A DNA stretch of 43,318 bases, taken from assembly GCA_045578625.1 (NCBI GenBank), contig JAZNKN010000060.1, positions 1-43,318 of the forward strand. The letters run 5' to 3'. The notes under the pieces are model-generated. The model ran no database searches, had not been told where the DNA came from, and saw only the letters and a list, made by a program, of their open reading frames with translations. The translations under genes were made by a program, and so were the position numbers. Every line of letters begins with the position of its first letter. Position 1 is the stretch's first letter. This DNA is from RGIG3009 sp045578625 (GTDB lineage: Bacteria > Bacillota > Clostridia > Oscillospirales > Acutalibacteraceae). Positions 25,384 through 32,982 of the stretch are shown piece by piece.

Positions 25384-25420
25384 AGACCGCCCTCCTCACC
25401 ATGCAAGTTTTCCGCATCAT

Positions 25421-25448
25421 AGTATATTTATGTCCGAAACACGTTAAA
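25421..25448 (-). promoter_or_regulatory. Promoter of the ydbS-ydbT pair
   Basis: Minus strand TTTAAC (25443-25448), 16-base spacer, TATACT (25421-25426). It shares the short divergent region with the rnf cluster, whose own promoter is not clear. Confidence 0.55.
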
Positions 25449-25491
25449 CTATGTCAGAGTACCGCGTCAAACGCGACAAGGAGGCCTGCTT

Positions 25492-26778
25492 GTGTCAAAA
25501 CCGTTTCGCGGCGGCATCCGTTTTTCCGATGCGCTGCGCGCCGCCAAGGAAACGGCGCTGAACACACCGCTGTGTGTGTTTACGCCGGAGGTCATCCGCA
25601 TTCCCCTGCAGGAACGGCACACCGTTTTCACCCCGCACGTGGCAGATGGGGATGCCGTGCGGGTCGGGGATGTGCTGGCTGAAGATCCTGCGGGAGAGTA
25701 TCCGCCGCTGCACAGTGGACTTTCGGGGACGGTATCCCTGCAGAAAGGCAGCCGACTCACGCCGGACGGTCGAACCTGTACGGTGCTGACCGTCACCGGT
25801 GACGGTCGCCAGACCGCCGGCAAGCCACTCCCTCCGCTTACGGCGGACGCAGAGCCCTCCGTGATCGTTCAACGGATGTACGACGGCGGTCTGGTGGGGC
25901 TGGGCGGAGCGGGATTCCCCACCTTTCGCAAATATCAGGGGAAAACAGCACACCACCTGCTCATCAATGCCTGCGAATGTGAGCCGTATCTCGCCGGTGA
26001 CGGACGGCTTGTTATCGAGCAGGGGGACTCGGTACGTGCGGGAATCGAATTTTTAGCACGTGCCGCCGGCGTTCCTCCGACCGGCGTACGGCTTTGTGCA
26101 GAATCCGCCATCGTGGCGGAGGGGTTGCGTCGGGTAGCCATCGGCACCGCGTGGCAGGTCGTGCAGCTGCCCGAGCGCTATCCGCAGGGTAGCGAAAAGC
26201 AACTGATCCGTGCCGTATTGGGGTTAGAGCTGCCGCAGGGGGTCTATCCCGCCGATTGGGGGATCATCGTTTCCAATCTCGGCACGGCGGTCGCCATGGC
26301 GGACGCCGCGGCCGGTCTGCCGCTGACACACCGCGCGGTGACAGTATCGGGAACGGTTGCACAGCCGCGCAACCTGATGGTCCCTATCGGTACACCGTTT
26401 CGGGAACTGGCCGCCACCGCCGAGCCGCTCATCACCGGTCGTCGATCACAGCTCATTGCCGGCGGGGCGATGACGGGAAAGCGGGTCGTATATCCCGATG
26501 CCGGCCTACCCAAAACCTGCGGCGGAGTATTGGTATTGCCCGCCGAATCGGAGGAGGAATCGCCCTGCATCCGCTGCGGTGCGTGCGTGCGTGCCTGTCC
26601 CTCGGGGCTGATGCCGTATCTCATCGACCAAGCGTGGTTTCAGCGTGAGGACGGCCTATGTGCCGATCTGAAAGCCTCCGCCTGCATTTCCTGCGGCTGC
26701 TGCTCCCGCGTTTGTCCGGCACGGCGGCAGCTTGCCGCCCGCATCACCCACATCCGTCGAAAGGGGGTGTCACCGTAA
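25492..26778 (+). CDS. rnfC: Electron transport complex subunit RnfC
   Basis: 428 residues from a GTG start with AAGGAGG seven bases upstream. N-terminal barrel-sandwich domain (PHVADGDAVRVGDVLAE, about 48-64), nucleotide/flavin site GLVGLGGAGFPT (about 133-144), INACECEPYLAGD, a SLBB-like region (about 280-320), and two [4Fe-4S] motifs, C359/362/365/369 and C398/401/404/408. RnfC is the peripheral NADH- and FMN-binding subunit of Rnf, which couples ferredoxin:NAD+ electron transfer to ion pumping. First gene of rnfC-D-G. Its normal partner RnfB is not encoded here. Confidence 0.93.
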   Translation: MSKPFRGGIRFSDALRAAKETALNTPLCVFTPEVIRIPLQERHTVFTPHVADGDAVRVGDVLAEDPAGEYPPLHSGLSGTVSLQKGSRLTPDGRTCTVLTVTGDGRQTAGKPLPPLTADAEPSVIVQRMYDGGLVGLGGAGFPTFRKYQGKTAHHLLINACECEPYLAGDGRLVIEQGDSVRAGIEFLARAAGVPPTGVRLCAESAIVAEGLRRVAIGTAWQVVQLPERYPQGSEKQLIRAVLGLELPQGVYPADWGIIVSNLGTAVAMADAAAGLPLTHRAVTVSGTVAQPRNLMVPIGTPFRELAATAEPLITGRRSQLIAGGAMTGKRVVYPDAGLPKTCGGVLVLPAESEEESPCIRCGACVRACPSGLMPYLIDQAWFQREDGLCADLKASACISCGCCSRVCPARRQLAARITHIRRKGVSP

Positions 26779-26780
26779 GC

Positions 26781-27680
26781 ATGTCTAAGAAACACGCACC
26801 GCCGTACCTGCGCGCCCGACGGCGCACGCTGGCGATCATGACCGACGTTTGTCTGGCACTGGTTCCACCGGCGGTCGCTTCGGTTTGGTTTTTCGGCCTG
26901 CAGGCAATGTGGCTGCTGCTTACCGCCACCGCCGCGTCGTTTCTGGCAGACCGTTTGTCGGCAAGACTGCACGGTGTCAGCCATCCCTTTGACGGCAGCG
27001 CGATCGTGACAGGGTTGATCCTGGCGCTGTCCTGCCCCGTCGGAACACCGCTGTGGCTGATGGCCGTTATGTGCGTCGTGGCTGTCGCTGTTGTACGCGA
27101 TGCCTTCGGCGGTATCGGCGCCAACGTATTCAATCCGGCGATGGCGGCACGAGCACTGCTGCTGGTGGTGTTTCCTGCCTATCTCACCGGTTATACCTTG
27201 CCGGACGCCGTCTCTGCGGCCACGCCGCTGTCGGGTGGCAACACGTCACTGCTGTCCTTGTTTTTCGGTCGGGTCAACGGGTCTATGGGCGAGACCTCCG
27301 CATTGATGATCCTGCTCGGTGCGGGTTATCTGCTATGCCGCCGCGTGATCCGTTGGCAAGTACCGGTCGTGTCCGTGGCGGCGTTTGCCGCGGTGATGGC
27401 TCTCGGCGGCGGAAACGTGCTGCAGCACCTTTTGTCCGGCAGTCTTCTGTTCGGCGCGGTGTATATTTTTACCGATTATACCGGCCGTCCCACCACCCCC
27501 ATCGGTGAGATCCTATTTGCGGTGGGCGTCGGCGCTTTGACTGCTCTCCTGCGGTTGTGGGGACGGTATCCGGAGGGCGTTTGTTTTGCCGTCCTCATCA
27601 TGAATCTGTTGACACCGCTGCTGGAACGCTATACGCGTCCGCGGGTCTACGGAACAAAACGAAAGGAGCGCGTCGCATGA
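26781..27680 (+). CDS. rnfD: Electron transport complex subunit RnfD
   Basis: 299 residues from the ATG at 26781; the frame is open upstream only through the rnfC end. Multi-span membrane protein with HPFDGSAIVTGLILAL, IGANVFNPAMAARALLL, the flavinylation region DAVSAATPLSGGN (142-154; Thr148 would carry covalent FMN) and YIFTDYTGRPTTPIGEILFA. The motif reads SAAT rather than the more usual SGAT/TGAT. The stop overlaps the start of rnfG (ATGA). The ribosome site AAGGGGGTG is rather distant, about 12 bases. Confidence 0.92.
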   Translation: MSKKHAPPYLRARRRTLAIMTDVCLALVPPAVASVWFFGLQAMWLLLTATAASFLADRLSARLHGVSHPFDGSAIVTGLILALSCPVGTPLWLMAVMCVVAVAVVRDAFGGIGANVFNPAMAARALLLVVFPAYLTGYTLPDAVSAATPLSGGNTSLLSLFFGRVNGSMGETSALMILLGAGYLLCRRVIRWQVPVVSVAAFAAVMALGGGNVLQHLLSGSLLFGAVYIFTDYTGRPTTPIGEILFAVGVGALTALLRLWGRYPEGVCFAVLIMNLLTPLLERYTRPRVYGTKRKERVA

Positions 27681-28594
27681 ATTCGTTTGTAAAAACATCG
27701 CTTTCCCTGCTTATCACGGTCGTGATATCGGTCGGTCTGCTGTGGGGCGGCGACCTGCTGACACGGCAGCGTATCAACGAGCAGGACAACGCGCAGGTGC
27801 GTGAGACGTTCGGTGAGCTGCTTGATGCCAAACGCTTTGACAGTCTGGATACCGCCGGCTTTGCCAACGTGACCGGAGCGTGGAAGGCCCTTGACGGCAA
27901 TGGGACGTTGATCGGCTATGCCGTCACCACTACCGCACAAGGCTACGGCGGAAAGATCGAGGTCCACACCGCGATCACCGCAGACGGACGCACGGTCAAG
28001 GGAATCCGCATCGGCGAGCATCAGGAAACGCCCGGCTACGGCGCACGCGTTGCCGAATCGGCTTTTACCGATCAGTTTACCGCGCGCCGACAGCCGTTTT
28101 ATCTGGATACCGGCAAGCAGCGGGAGACTCTGCGCAACGGCGAGTACCGCGCGGTGATGGAGGAATACGACTCCTCCGGTTTCCGCGACGTGGTCACGCT
28201 GACCGTCACCAACGGACGTATCACAGGCGTGAAATGGGATGCCGAGCAGCGGGACAGCACCGTAACGAAGCGAGCGCTGTCCGAGGCAGGAGAATACGTG
28301 ATGAGTGATACCGGTCTGCCGTGGCACGAGCAGGCGACGATCATGGAACAAGCGCTTCTCTCGGTGCAGGATCCGGCGCGGATCGTCTATGAGCCGGAGA
28401 CCGGCAAGACCGATGCGTATACCGGAGCGACCATCTCGATCTCTCCCTTTGTCACGTTAGCCGCCGACGCCCTGGAGATGGCCAAAGCCACCGAGGGGAC
28501 GGCGATCAACGGTGTCAGCGGGGCTACCACCTCGTCACAGGCGGTCATCAACGCGGTGAACGAGGCTGTTACGTTTATCTCCAATCTGAAGTAA
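27677..28594 (+). CDS. rnfG: RnfG-like subunit with a second FMN-binding module
   Basis: 305 residues from the ATG at 27677. One N-terminal membrane anchor (about 7-27), then a standard RnfG FMN-binding fold: GYGGKIEVHTAI (about 89-100), IRIGEHQETPGYG (110-122). Instead of going directly to the C-terminal flavinylation motif, an extra segment of about 120 residues follows (GEYRAVMEEYDSSGFRDVV, TLTVTNGRITGVKWDA) ending in AYTGATIS (247-254). The expected GVSGATTSSQAV (279-290) comes after it. Two SGAT-type motifs suggest two covalent FMN groups added by ApbE. RnfG faces the extracytoplasmic side and normally passes electrons to RnfD. Confidence 0.88.
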   Translation: MNSFVKTSLSLLITVVISVGLLWGGDLLTRQRINEQDNAQVRETFGELLDAKRFDSLDTAGFANVTGAWKALDGNGTLIGYAVTTTAQGYGGKIEVHTAITADGRTVKGIRIGEHQETPGYGARVAESAFTDQFTARRQPFYLDTGKQRETLRNGEYRAVMEEYDSSGFRDVVTLTVTNGRITGVKWDAEQRDSTVTKRALSEAGEYVMSDTGLPWHEQATIMEQALLSVQDPARIVYEPETGKTDAYTGATISISPFVTLAADALEMAKATEGTAINGVSGATTSSQAVINAVNEAVTFISNLK

Positions 28595-28606
28595 AGGAGG
28601 CTCACT

Positions 28607-29518
28607 ATGGCTGCTTTTCCGGGTGCCGGCGGTGTTTTGATCGCATTGCTTTCCGCCGACAGCATCTCACCGCAGCAAGGGCTGCTGCGCGTCGCGCTCA
28701 TTAGTGCGGTGCTGCTGTGTGTTCACCTGCTCCGTGCCGTGCTGAAACGGGTCTCCTTGCCATTCCCCCTCGCCTGCGCAGTCGTCTCTTCGCTCGGTAT
28801 CGGGAGCGCGTTTTGTCTGGGGCTGCGCGCCCTGTTTCCCGCACTGACTCCCCTCTCGCCCGAGCAACCGCTGACCGCGATGCTGCTGATGGCCTGCGGT
28901 GCCGCCGTAACCGAGAAAAGCCCCTTTGCGCTGCGCCTTCTGCCGGCAGCTGTCCTGATCGGCGCTGCACGCGAGCTGTTATCCGAGGGGTCTCTTTGGG
29001 GGGTCACGCTGCTGCCAATAGGTATCGCGCCCGCACTGGGAAACGGCGCCGGCGGATTGCTGATCGCCGCGCTCGTGCTGTGGTGCTTTGGCCTGAACCG
29101 ACCGGTGCTGACCGAAGAAATGCCCAAAACGGCGGTGCTTACCAGTATGCTTCTGGCGGCGATCGCTTCGGTGCTGGGCATCGTAACCTCTTCGCTACCT
29201 ACGGCATACGCAGTATGGGGCATCGTGACCCTCCTGTGCGCTGTGACAGTCGTGCTTCCCGAAAAGTACGCACCAAAGACTTGGGTTATCGTGCTGCCGG
29301 CGGCGATCCTGCTGACACGGAGTATGACACTGTGGTGGCCACCGATCCTTGTCGGTCTGTCCTTGCTTGCGGCGATCGTCCTTATCGGCAGCCTGCATCG
29401 GCGGTTGCACCTGACTCCACCCCCGCGGCGCTTTCGGGGCGCCCCCGCGGCGTTGGCCATCGCCGCTGTGGTAGCCTGTATCGCCACCGCTCTCCCCGAC
29501 GTATCGTTGACATTTTGA
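28607..29518 (+). CDS. Divergent RnfA/RnfE-like integral membrane protein
   Basis: 303 residues with AAAGGAGG upstream, 12 bases after rnfG, in the operon place of rnfE. It has about eight hydrophobic helices and no signal peptide. The stretch LTAMLLMACGAAVTEKSPFA followed by IGAARELLSEGSLWG (89-132) resembles the RnfE/RnfA pattern of a membrane cysteine (here Cys97) in a 'VNC-ilGraeaFA' context followed by 'GaiREilg-GtlfG'. The protein is longer than either RnfA or RnfE (about 190-230 residues), and its second half is not clearly recognisable. It could be a fused or degenerate A/E subunit, or a replacement. The assignment rests on position and weak motif similarity. Confidence 0.6.
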   Translation: MAAFPGAGGVLIALLSADSISPQQGLLRVALISAVLLCVHLLRAVLKRVSLPFPLACAVVSSLGIGSAFCLGLRALFPALTPLSPEQPLTAMLLMACGAAVTEKSPFALRLLPAAVLIGAARELLSEGSLWGVTLLPIGIAPALGNGAGGLLIAALVLWCFGLNRPVLTEEMPKTAVLTSMLLAAIASVLGIVTSSLPTAYAVWGIVTLLCAVTVVLPEKYAPKTWVIVLPAAILLTRSMTLWWPPILVGLSLLAAIVLIGSLHRRLHLTPPPRRFRGAPAALAIAAVVACIATALPDVSLTF

Positions 29519-29530
29519 TAGGTGTAAGAT

Positions 29531-29665
29531 ATGGTGCTGCGGTCGGTGTATCTTCCGTTCAGTGAGAAGTTGGATATTTCCCCGGGAAACCGTGAGCAGC
29601 GGGCGGAGATCACGCTCGAACAGCTCGCCGAGAATATGCAACGGCTGCCCGCCGGAACGATCTGA
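29531..29665 (+). CDS. Possible small protein of 44 residues
   Basis: Open frame MVLRSVYLPFSEKLDISPGN...LAENMQRLPAGTI, 12 bases after the Rnf-like membrane protein gene, with GGTG as a modest ribosome site. Composition is protein-like and charged, with no membrane segment. No family is recognised, and it could be chance. Confidence 0.35.
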   Translation: MVLRSVYLPFSEKLDISPGNREQRAEITLEQLAENMQRLPAGTI

Positions 29666-29685
29666 AAAATTCCGAAAAATAATAC

Positions 29686-29714
29686 TTTACAAGCGCAAAT
29701 AGTTGTGTTATAAT
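29686..29714 (+). promoter_or_regulatory. Promoter of rpsO
   Basis: TTTACA (29686-29691), 17-base spacer, perfect TATAAT (29709-29714). Predicted start near 29721 leaves a leader of about 105 bases. Confidence 0.88.
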
Positions 29715-29720
29715 ACCAAA

Positions 29721-29827
29721 GCACGCCAAGTGCGCAACCCTTACCCGGATCGCGGAGTATGCCCCTGTGGGGACACACCGTTTTCCCCTTCTGGGTTTGA
29801 GGAAATATGAAAAAAGAGGTGTTTTAC
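29721..29827 (+). promoter_or_regulatory. rpsO leader, possible S15 autoregulatory RNA
   Basis: GC-rich 5' leader with short complementary blocks such as CCCC TGT GGGG (29762-29772) and a GAGGTG ribosome site. S15 commonly represses its own mRNA through leader structure, but the class of structure cannot be decided by eye. Confidence 0.35.
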
Positions 29828-30091
29828 ATGCTGGCACAGGAAAAGACCGAGATCATGAAGGCGTATGCCACTCACGAGGGCGACACCGGTTCTCCGGAAG
29901 TCCAGATCGCCGTGCTGACCAAGCGCATCAACGATCTGACCGAGCACCTGAAGGTGCACAAGAAGGACCATCACTCCCGCCGTGGTCTGCTGAAGATGGT
30001 CGGTCATCGCCGCAACCTGCTGAACTACCTGATGAAGAAGGATATCACCCGGTATCGTGCTATCATCGAGAAGCTCGGCATCCGCAAATAA
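29828..30091 (+). CDS. rpsO: 30S ribosomal protein S15
   Basis: 87 residues from the ATG at 29828, chosen over an upstream ATG at 29807 because of the GAGGTG site and normal family length. Typical S15 sequence: HEGDTGSPEVQIAVLTKRIN, HKKDHHSRRGLLKMVGHRR and a KLGIRK end. It binds 16S rRNA helices 20-22 early in 30S assembly. Upstream of pnp, as in many bacteria. Confidence 0.97.
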   Translation: MLAQEKTEIMKAYATHEGDTGSPEVQIAVLTKRINDLTEHLKVHKKDHHSRRGLLKMVGHRRNLLNYLMKKDITRYRAIIEKLGIRK

Positions 30092-30103
30092 GGCTGCACA
30101 GTG

Positions 30104-30130
30104 AGGCAGGCGGGCGACCCCCGCCTGCCT
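30104..30130 (+). other. Strong hairpin between rpsO and pnp
   Basis: 11-base perfect stem AGGCAGGCGGG / CCCGCCTGCCT with a five-base loop and no T-run. Possible mRNA-stability or RNase-processing element. Confidence 0.7.
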
Positions 30131-30156
30131 CTAACCACATTTCCCAATCTTTTTCG

Positions 30157-30185
30157 CCGCTTACGGCACGGACAAGCGGTTTTTT
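30157..30185 (+). terminator. Intrinsic terminator after rpsO
   Basis: CCGCTT / AAGCGG stem followed by TTTTTT (30180-30185). The stem is short, so partial read-through into pnp is likely. Confidence 0.6.
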
Positions 30186-30231
30186 AGCAGTGAAACGAGC
30201 GCTTCCCCGGAAACGTTGGTTTTATTGCTAA
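30184..30231 (+). promoter_or_regulatory. Extended hairpin in the pnp leader
   Basis: TTAGCAGTGAAAC (30184-30196) pairs with GTTTTATTGCTAA (30219-30231) along 13 bases including two G-U pairs, capped by an inner TTCC/GGAA stem. It sits 50 bases before pnp, where such structures mediate RNase III/PNPase autoregulation in other bacteria. Confidence 0.55.
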
Positions 30232-30282
30232 AAATCCTGCCGCGTGCCGATTCGGAATATATTTTGAATGGAGGATTTTATC

Positions 30283-32478
30283 ATGTTTGAAAACTACCGC
30301 GTGTACGAAACCACCCTCGCCGGTCGTCCCCTCAAGGTCGAAGTCGGCAAAATGGCGCAGCTGTCCAGCGGCTCCTGCATGGTGCGCTACGGCGACACCT
30401 CGGTGCTGTGCAACGTCACCGCGTCTGCGAAGCCTCGCGACGGCGTGGACTTCTTCCCCCTGTCCGTGGACTATGAAGAGAAGCTGTACGCCGTGGGTCA
30501 CATCCCCGGCTCTTTCCAGCGCCGTGAAGGTCGTCCCACCGAGAAGGCCATCCTGACCTCCCGCGTGATCGACCGTCCGATTCGCCCCCTGTTCCCCAAG
30601 GATATGCGCAACGACGTTTCCATCGTCTGCACCGTGATGTCGGTCGACCACGATTGCCCGCCGGAAACCACTGCGATGATCGGCGCGTCGATCGCGATCT
30701 CGATCTCGGATATTCCGTGGGACGGCCCGATCTCGGGCGTTGTCGTCGGCCTGGTTGACGGCGAATACGTCATCAACCCCACCGCCGAGCAGGAGAAGCG
30801 TTCCGAAATGCACGTGACCGTGGCGTCCACCGCCGATCTGGTCGCGATGATCGAAGCCGGTGCCAATGAGATCGACAACGAGACGATGTTCGGCGGTATC
30901 ATGGCCGGTCACGAAGCAAACCAGCAGATCGTGGAGTTCATCAAGGGCATCCAGGCGGAGATCGGCAAGCCGAAGTTCGCTTTCCAGTCTAACGATCCCG
31001 ATCCGGTGATGTACGAGGCGATCAAGGATTTCGCCATCGAAGACGTCCGCTATGCGCTGGACACCGATGACAAGCTGATCCGCGACGAGCGTCTGCGTCC
31101 GGTGTACGACAAGGTACACGAGAAATTCGATGAGCAGTATCCCGAGGAGATCGCCAAGATCGACGAGTGCCTCTACAAGCTGCAGAAGTATGTTGTCCGC
31201 CGTTGGCTGCTGGATGACGGCAAGCGCGTTGACGGCCGCGGCATCGACGAGATCCGCCCGCTGGCGGCTGAGGTCGATCTGCTGCCCCGCGTCCACGGTT
31301 CCGGTATGTTCACCCGTGGCCAGACTCAGGTCCTGACCACCGTGACGCTGGGTAACCCCGACGATGCTCAGATGCTGGACGGTCTGGATGACGAGACCGA
31401 AAAACGCTATATGCATCACTACAACTTCCCCTCCTACTCGGTAGGTGAGACCAAGCCGTCCCGCGGCCCCGGCCGTCGTGAGATCGGTCACGGTGCGCTG
31501 GCTGAGCGTGCGCTCGTGCCGGTGCTGCCCTCTCAGGAGGAGTTCCCCTACACCATGCGTCTGGTATCCGAGGTTCTGTCCTCCAACGGCTCCACCTCTC
31601 AGGCTTCCATCTGCGGCTCCACGCTGGCTCTGATGGCTGCCGGTGTGCCGATCAAGGCTCCCGTTGCCGGTATCTCCTGCGGTCTGGTAACCGAGGGCGA
31701 CCGCTTTATGACCATGGTCGACATTCAGGGCTTGGAAGACTTCTTCGGCGATATGGACTTCAAGGTGGGCGGTACGCACAAGGGTATCACCGCCATCCAG
31801 ATGGACCTGAAGGTACACGGTCTGACCCCCGCCATCATCAAAGAGGCGCTGGAAAAGACCTACAAGGCGCGTCTGTACATCCTCGATGAGATCATGCTCA
31901 AGGCGATCCCCGAGGTTCGCGCAGAGCTGTCCCCCTATGCTCCCAAGATGCTGACCACCAAGATCGACGTGGACAAGATCCGCGAGGTCATCGGTAAGGG
32001 CGGCTCGGTCATCCAGAAGATCCAGGCCGACTACAACTGCGACGTCACCGTCGAAGAGGACGGCACCATCTTCATCTCGGCTGTCAACACCGAGAACGCC
32101 AACCGTGCGCTGGCTGTCATCGAGACCATCGCCAAGGATCCCGAGATCGGTGCGATCTACAAGGGTCGCGTCACCCGCCTGATGGCGTTCGGTGCGTTTG
32201 TGGAGATCGCCCCCGGCAAGGAGGGACTGGTCCACATCAGCAAGCTGGATGTCAAGCGTGTGGAAAAGGTCGAGGACATCGTCACCGTCGGTGATGAAGT
32301 GCTGGTCAAGGTCACCGAGATCGACGAGCAGGGTCGCATCAACCTGTCCCGCCGCGATGCGCTGATCCAGGTCGAGGGTCTGACTCCCGAACCGACCGCG
32401 CCCCGCGAGGGTTCGTCCCGTCCGGCTCCCCGCCAGGGTGGCTTCCGCCGCCGTGACGATCGCCGCCGCGACGACTAA
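30283..32478 (+). CDS. pnp: Polyribonucleotide nucleotidyltransferase (PNPase)
   Basis: 731 residues from the ATG at 30283 with GGAGG eight bases before. Two RNase PH-type cores: the first with FFPLSVDYEEKLYAVGHIPG, the second with GSGMFTRGQTQVLTTVTLG, SYSVGETKPSRGPGRREIGH and the catalytic VDIQGLEDFFGDMDFKV stretch. KH (about 550-610, VIGKGGSVIQKI) and S1 (about 620-690, YKGRVTRLMAFGAFVEI) domains follow, then an Arg/Asp-rich tail ending in RRRDDRRRDD. It degrades RNA 3' to 5' by phosphorolysis. Confidence 0.97.
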   Translation: MFENYRVYETTLAGRPLKVEVGKMAQLSSGSCMVRYGDTSVLCNVTASAKPRDGVDFFPLSVDYEEKLYAVGHIPGSFQRREGRPTEKAILTSRVIDRPIRPLFPKDMRNDVSIVCTVMSVDHDCPPETTAMIGASIAISISDIPWDGPISGVVVGLVDGEYVINPTAEQEKRSEMHVTVASTADLVAMIEAGANEIDNETMFGGIMAGHEANQQIVEFIKGIQAEIGKPKFAFQSNDPDPVMYEAIKDFAIEDVRYALDTDDKLIRDERLRPVYDKVHEKFDEQYPEEIAKIDECLYKLQKYVVRRWLLDDGKRVDGRGIDEIRPLAAEVDLLPRVHGSGMFTRGQTQVLTTVTLGNPDDAQMLDGLDDETEKRYMHHYNFPSYSVGETKPSRGPGRREIGHGALAERALVPVLPSQEEFPYTMRLVSEVLSSNGSTSQASICGSTLALMAAGVPIKAPVAGISCGLVTEGDRFMTMVDIQGLEDFFGDMDFKVGGTHKGITAIQMDLKVHGLTPAIIKEALEKTYKARLYILDEIMLKAIPEVRAELSPYAPKMLTTKIDVDKIREVIGKGGSVIQKIQADYNCDVTVEEDGTIFISAVNTENANRALAVIETIAKDPEIGAIYKGRVTRLMAFGAFVEIAPGKEGLVHISKLDVKRVEKVEDIVTVGDEVLVKVTEIDEQGRINLSRRDALIQVEGLTPEPTAPREGSSRPAPRQGGFRRRDDRRRDD

Positions 32479-32491
32479 TACGTAGCTACGA

Positions 32492-32521
32492 AAGCCGGAC
32501 ACGACCGTGTCCGGTTTTTTT
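32492..32521 (+). terminator. Intrinsic terminator of pnp
   Basis: CCGGACACG / CGTGTCCGG with a two-base formal loop, followed by seven T. Confidence 0.92.
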
Positions 32522-32547
32522 GCTTTCCAAAAATTCGACGCCATCCC

Positions 32548-32576
32548 TTGACAACCGCACCAAGGTGTGCTATACT
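32548..32576 (+). promoter_or_regulatory. Promoter of the T-box-trpB unit
   Basis: TTGACA (32548-32553), 17-base spacer, TATACT (32571-32576). Confidence 0.88.
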
Positions 32577-32582
32577 GCATAA

Positions 32583-32868
32583 TAATTTAATAGGCAAACC
32601 GTTGAAGCGGAAGTAACGGCGATCACGCCTTCACAGAGAGCCCGTGGTGCTGGAAATCGGGTAAGAAACCATCGTCAAATGGACCGCTGAGGGTGCAGTC
32701 AAATGTGAGCGATCACAAAGTATTCTGCAACGTGGGGGCATACGTCAGTTGCCGGGGATATGCTGGTATCCCGCAAGCGCACGGCTCGGCCGTGAATCAA
32801 GGTGGCACCGCGGATAATTTCGTTTTATTCGTCCTTGACAGACCTACATTTCTGTCAAGGACGTTTTT
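32583..32868 (+). ncRNA. T-box riboswitch, tryptophan-specific
   Basis: Stem I begins near 32590 and includes the AGAGAG element and a GTGCTGG segment. The specifier region reads AAATGGACC, placing codon UGG (32680-32682), so uncharged tRNA-Trp is the expected ligand. The conserved T-box AAGGTGGCACCGCG is at 32799-32812. The terminator GTCCTTGACAGA / TCTGTCAAGGAC (32831-32862) is followed by TTTTT, and its 5' arm CCTT can instead pair with the T-box AAGG to form the antiterminator. Controls trpB by transcription readthrough when tryptophan is low. Confidence 0.93.
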
Positions 32869-32898
32869 GTTTTTGACAGGTACCGGGAGGACACACCG

Positions 32899-32937
32899 AT
32901 GATACTGCTGACAAAACGATGGCGGCGCGCACACTAA
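32899..32937 (+). CDS. Possible Trp-containing leader peptide (MILLTKRWRRAH)
   Basis: 12-codon ORF between the T-box terminator and trpB with a strong GGGAGG ribosome site eight bases before its ATG and a single Trp codon at position 8. It ends 45 bases before trpB. Resembles in layout the B. subtilis anti-TRAP operon, where a T-box is followed by a Trp-rich leader peptide, but one Trp codon is weak support. Confidence 0.4.
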   Translation: MILLTKRWRRAH

Positions 32938-32982
32938 ACGATCTGACATTATCTTACTTTTTATATTACGGAGGAAACGATC

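Noticed and set aside
30184..32580. 798-codon open frame antisense to pnp
   Set aside because: It is the complement of strongly biased GC-rich codons in a certain pnp gene; the translation is low-complexity (Asp, His, Leu, Val rich) with no domain pattern.
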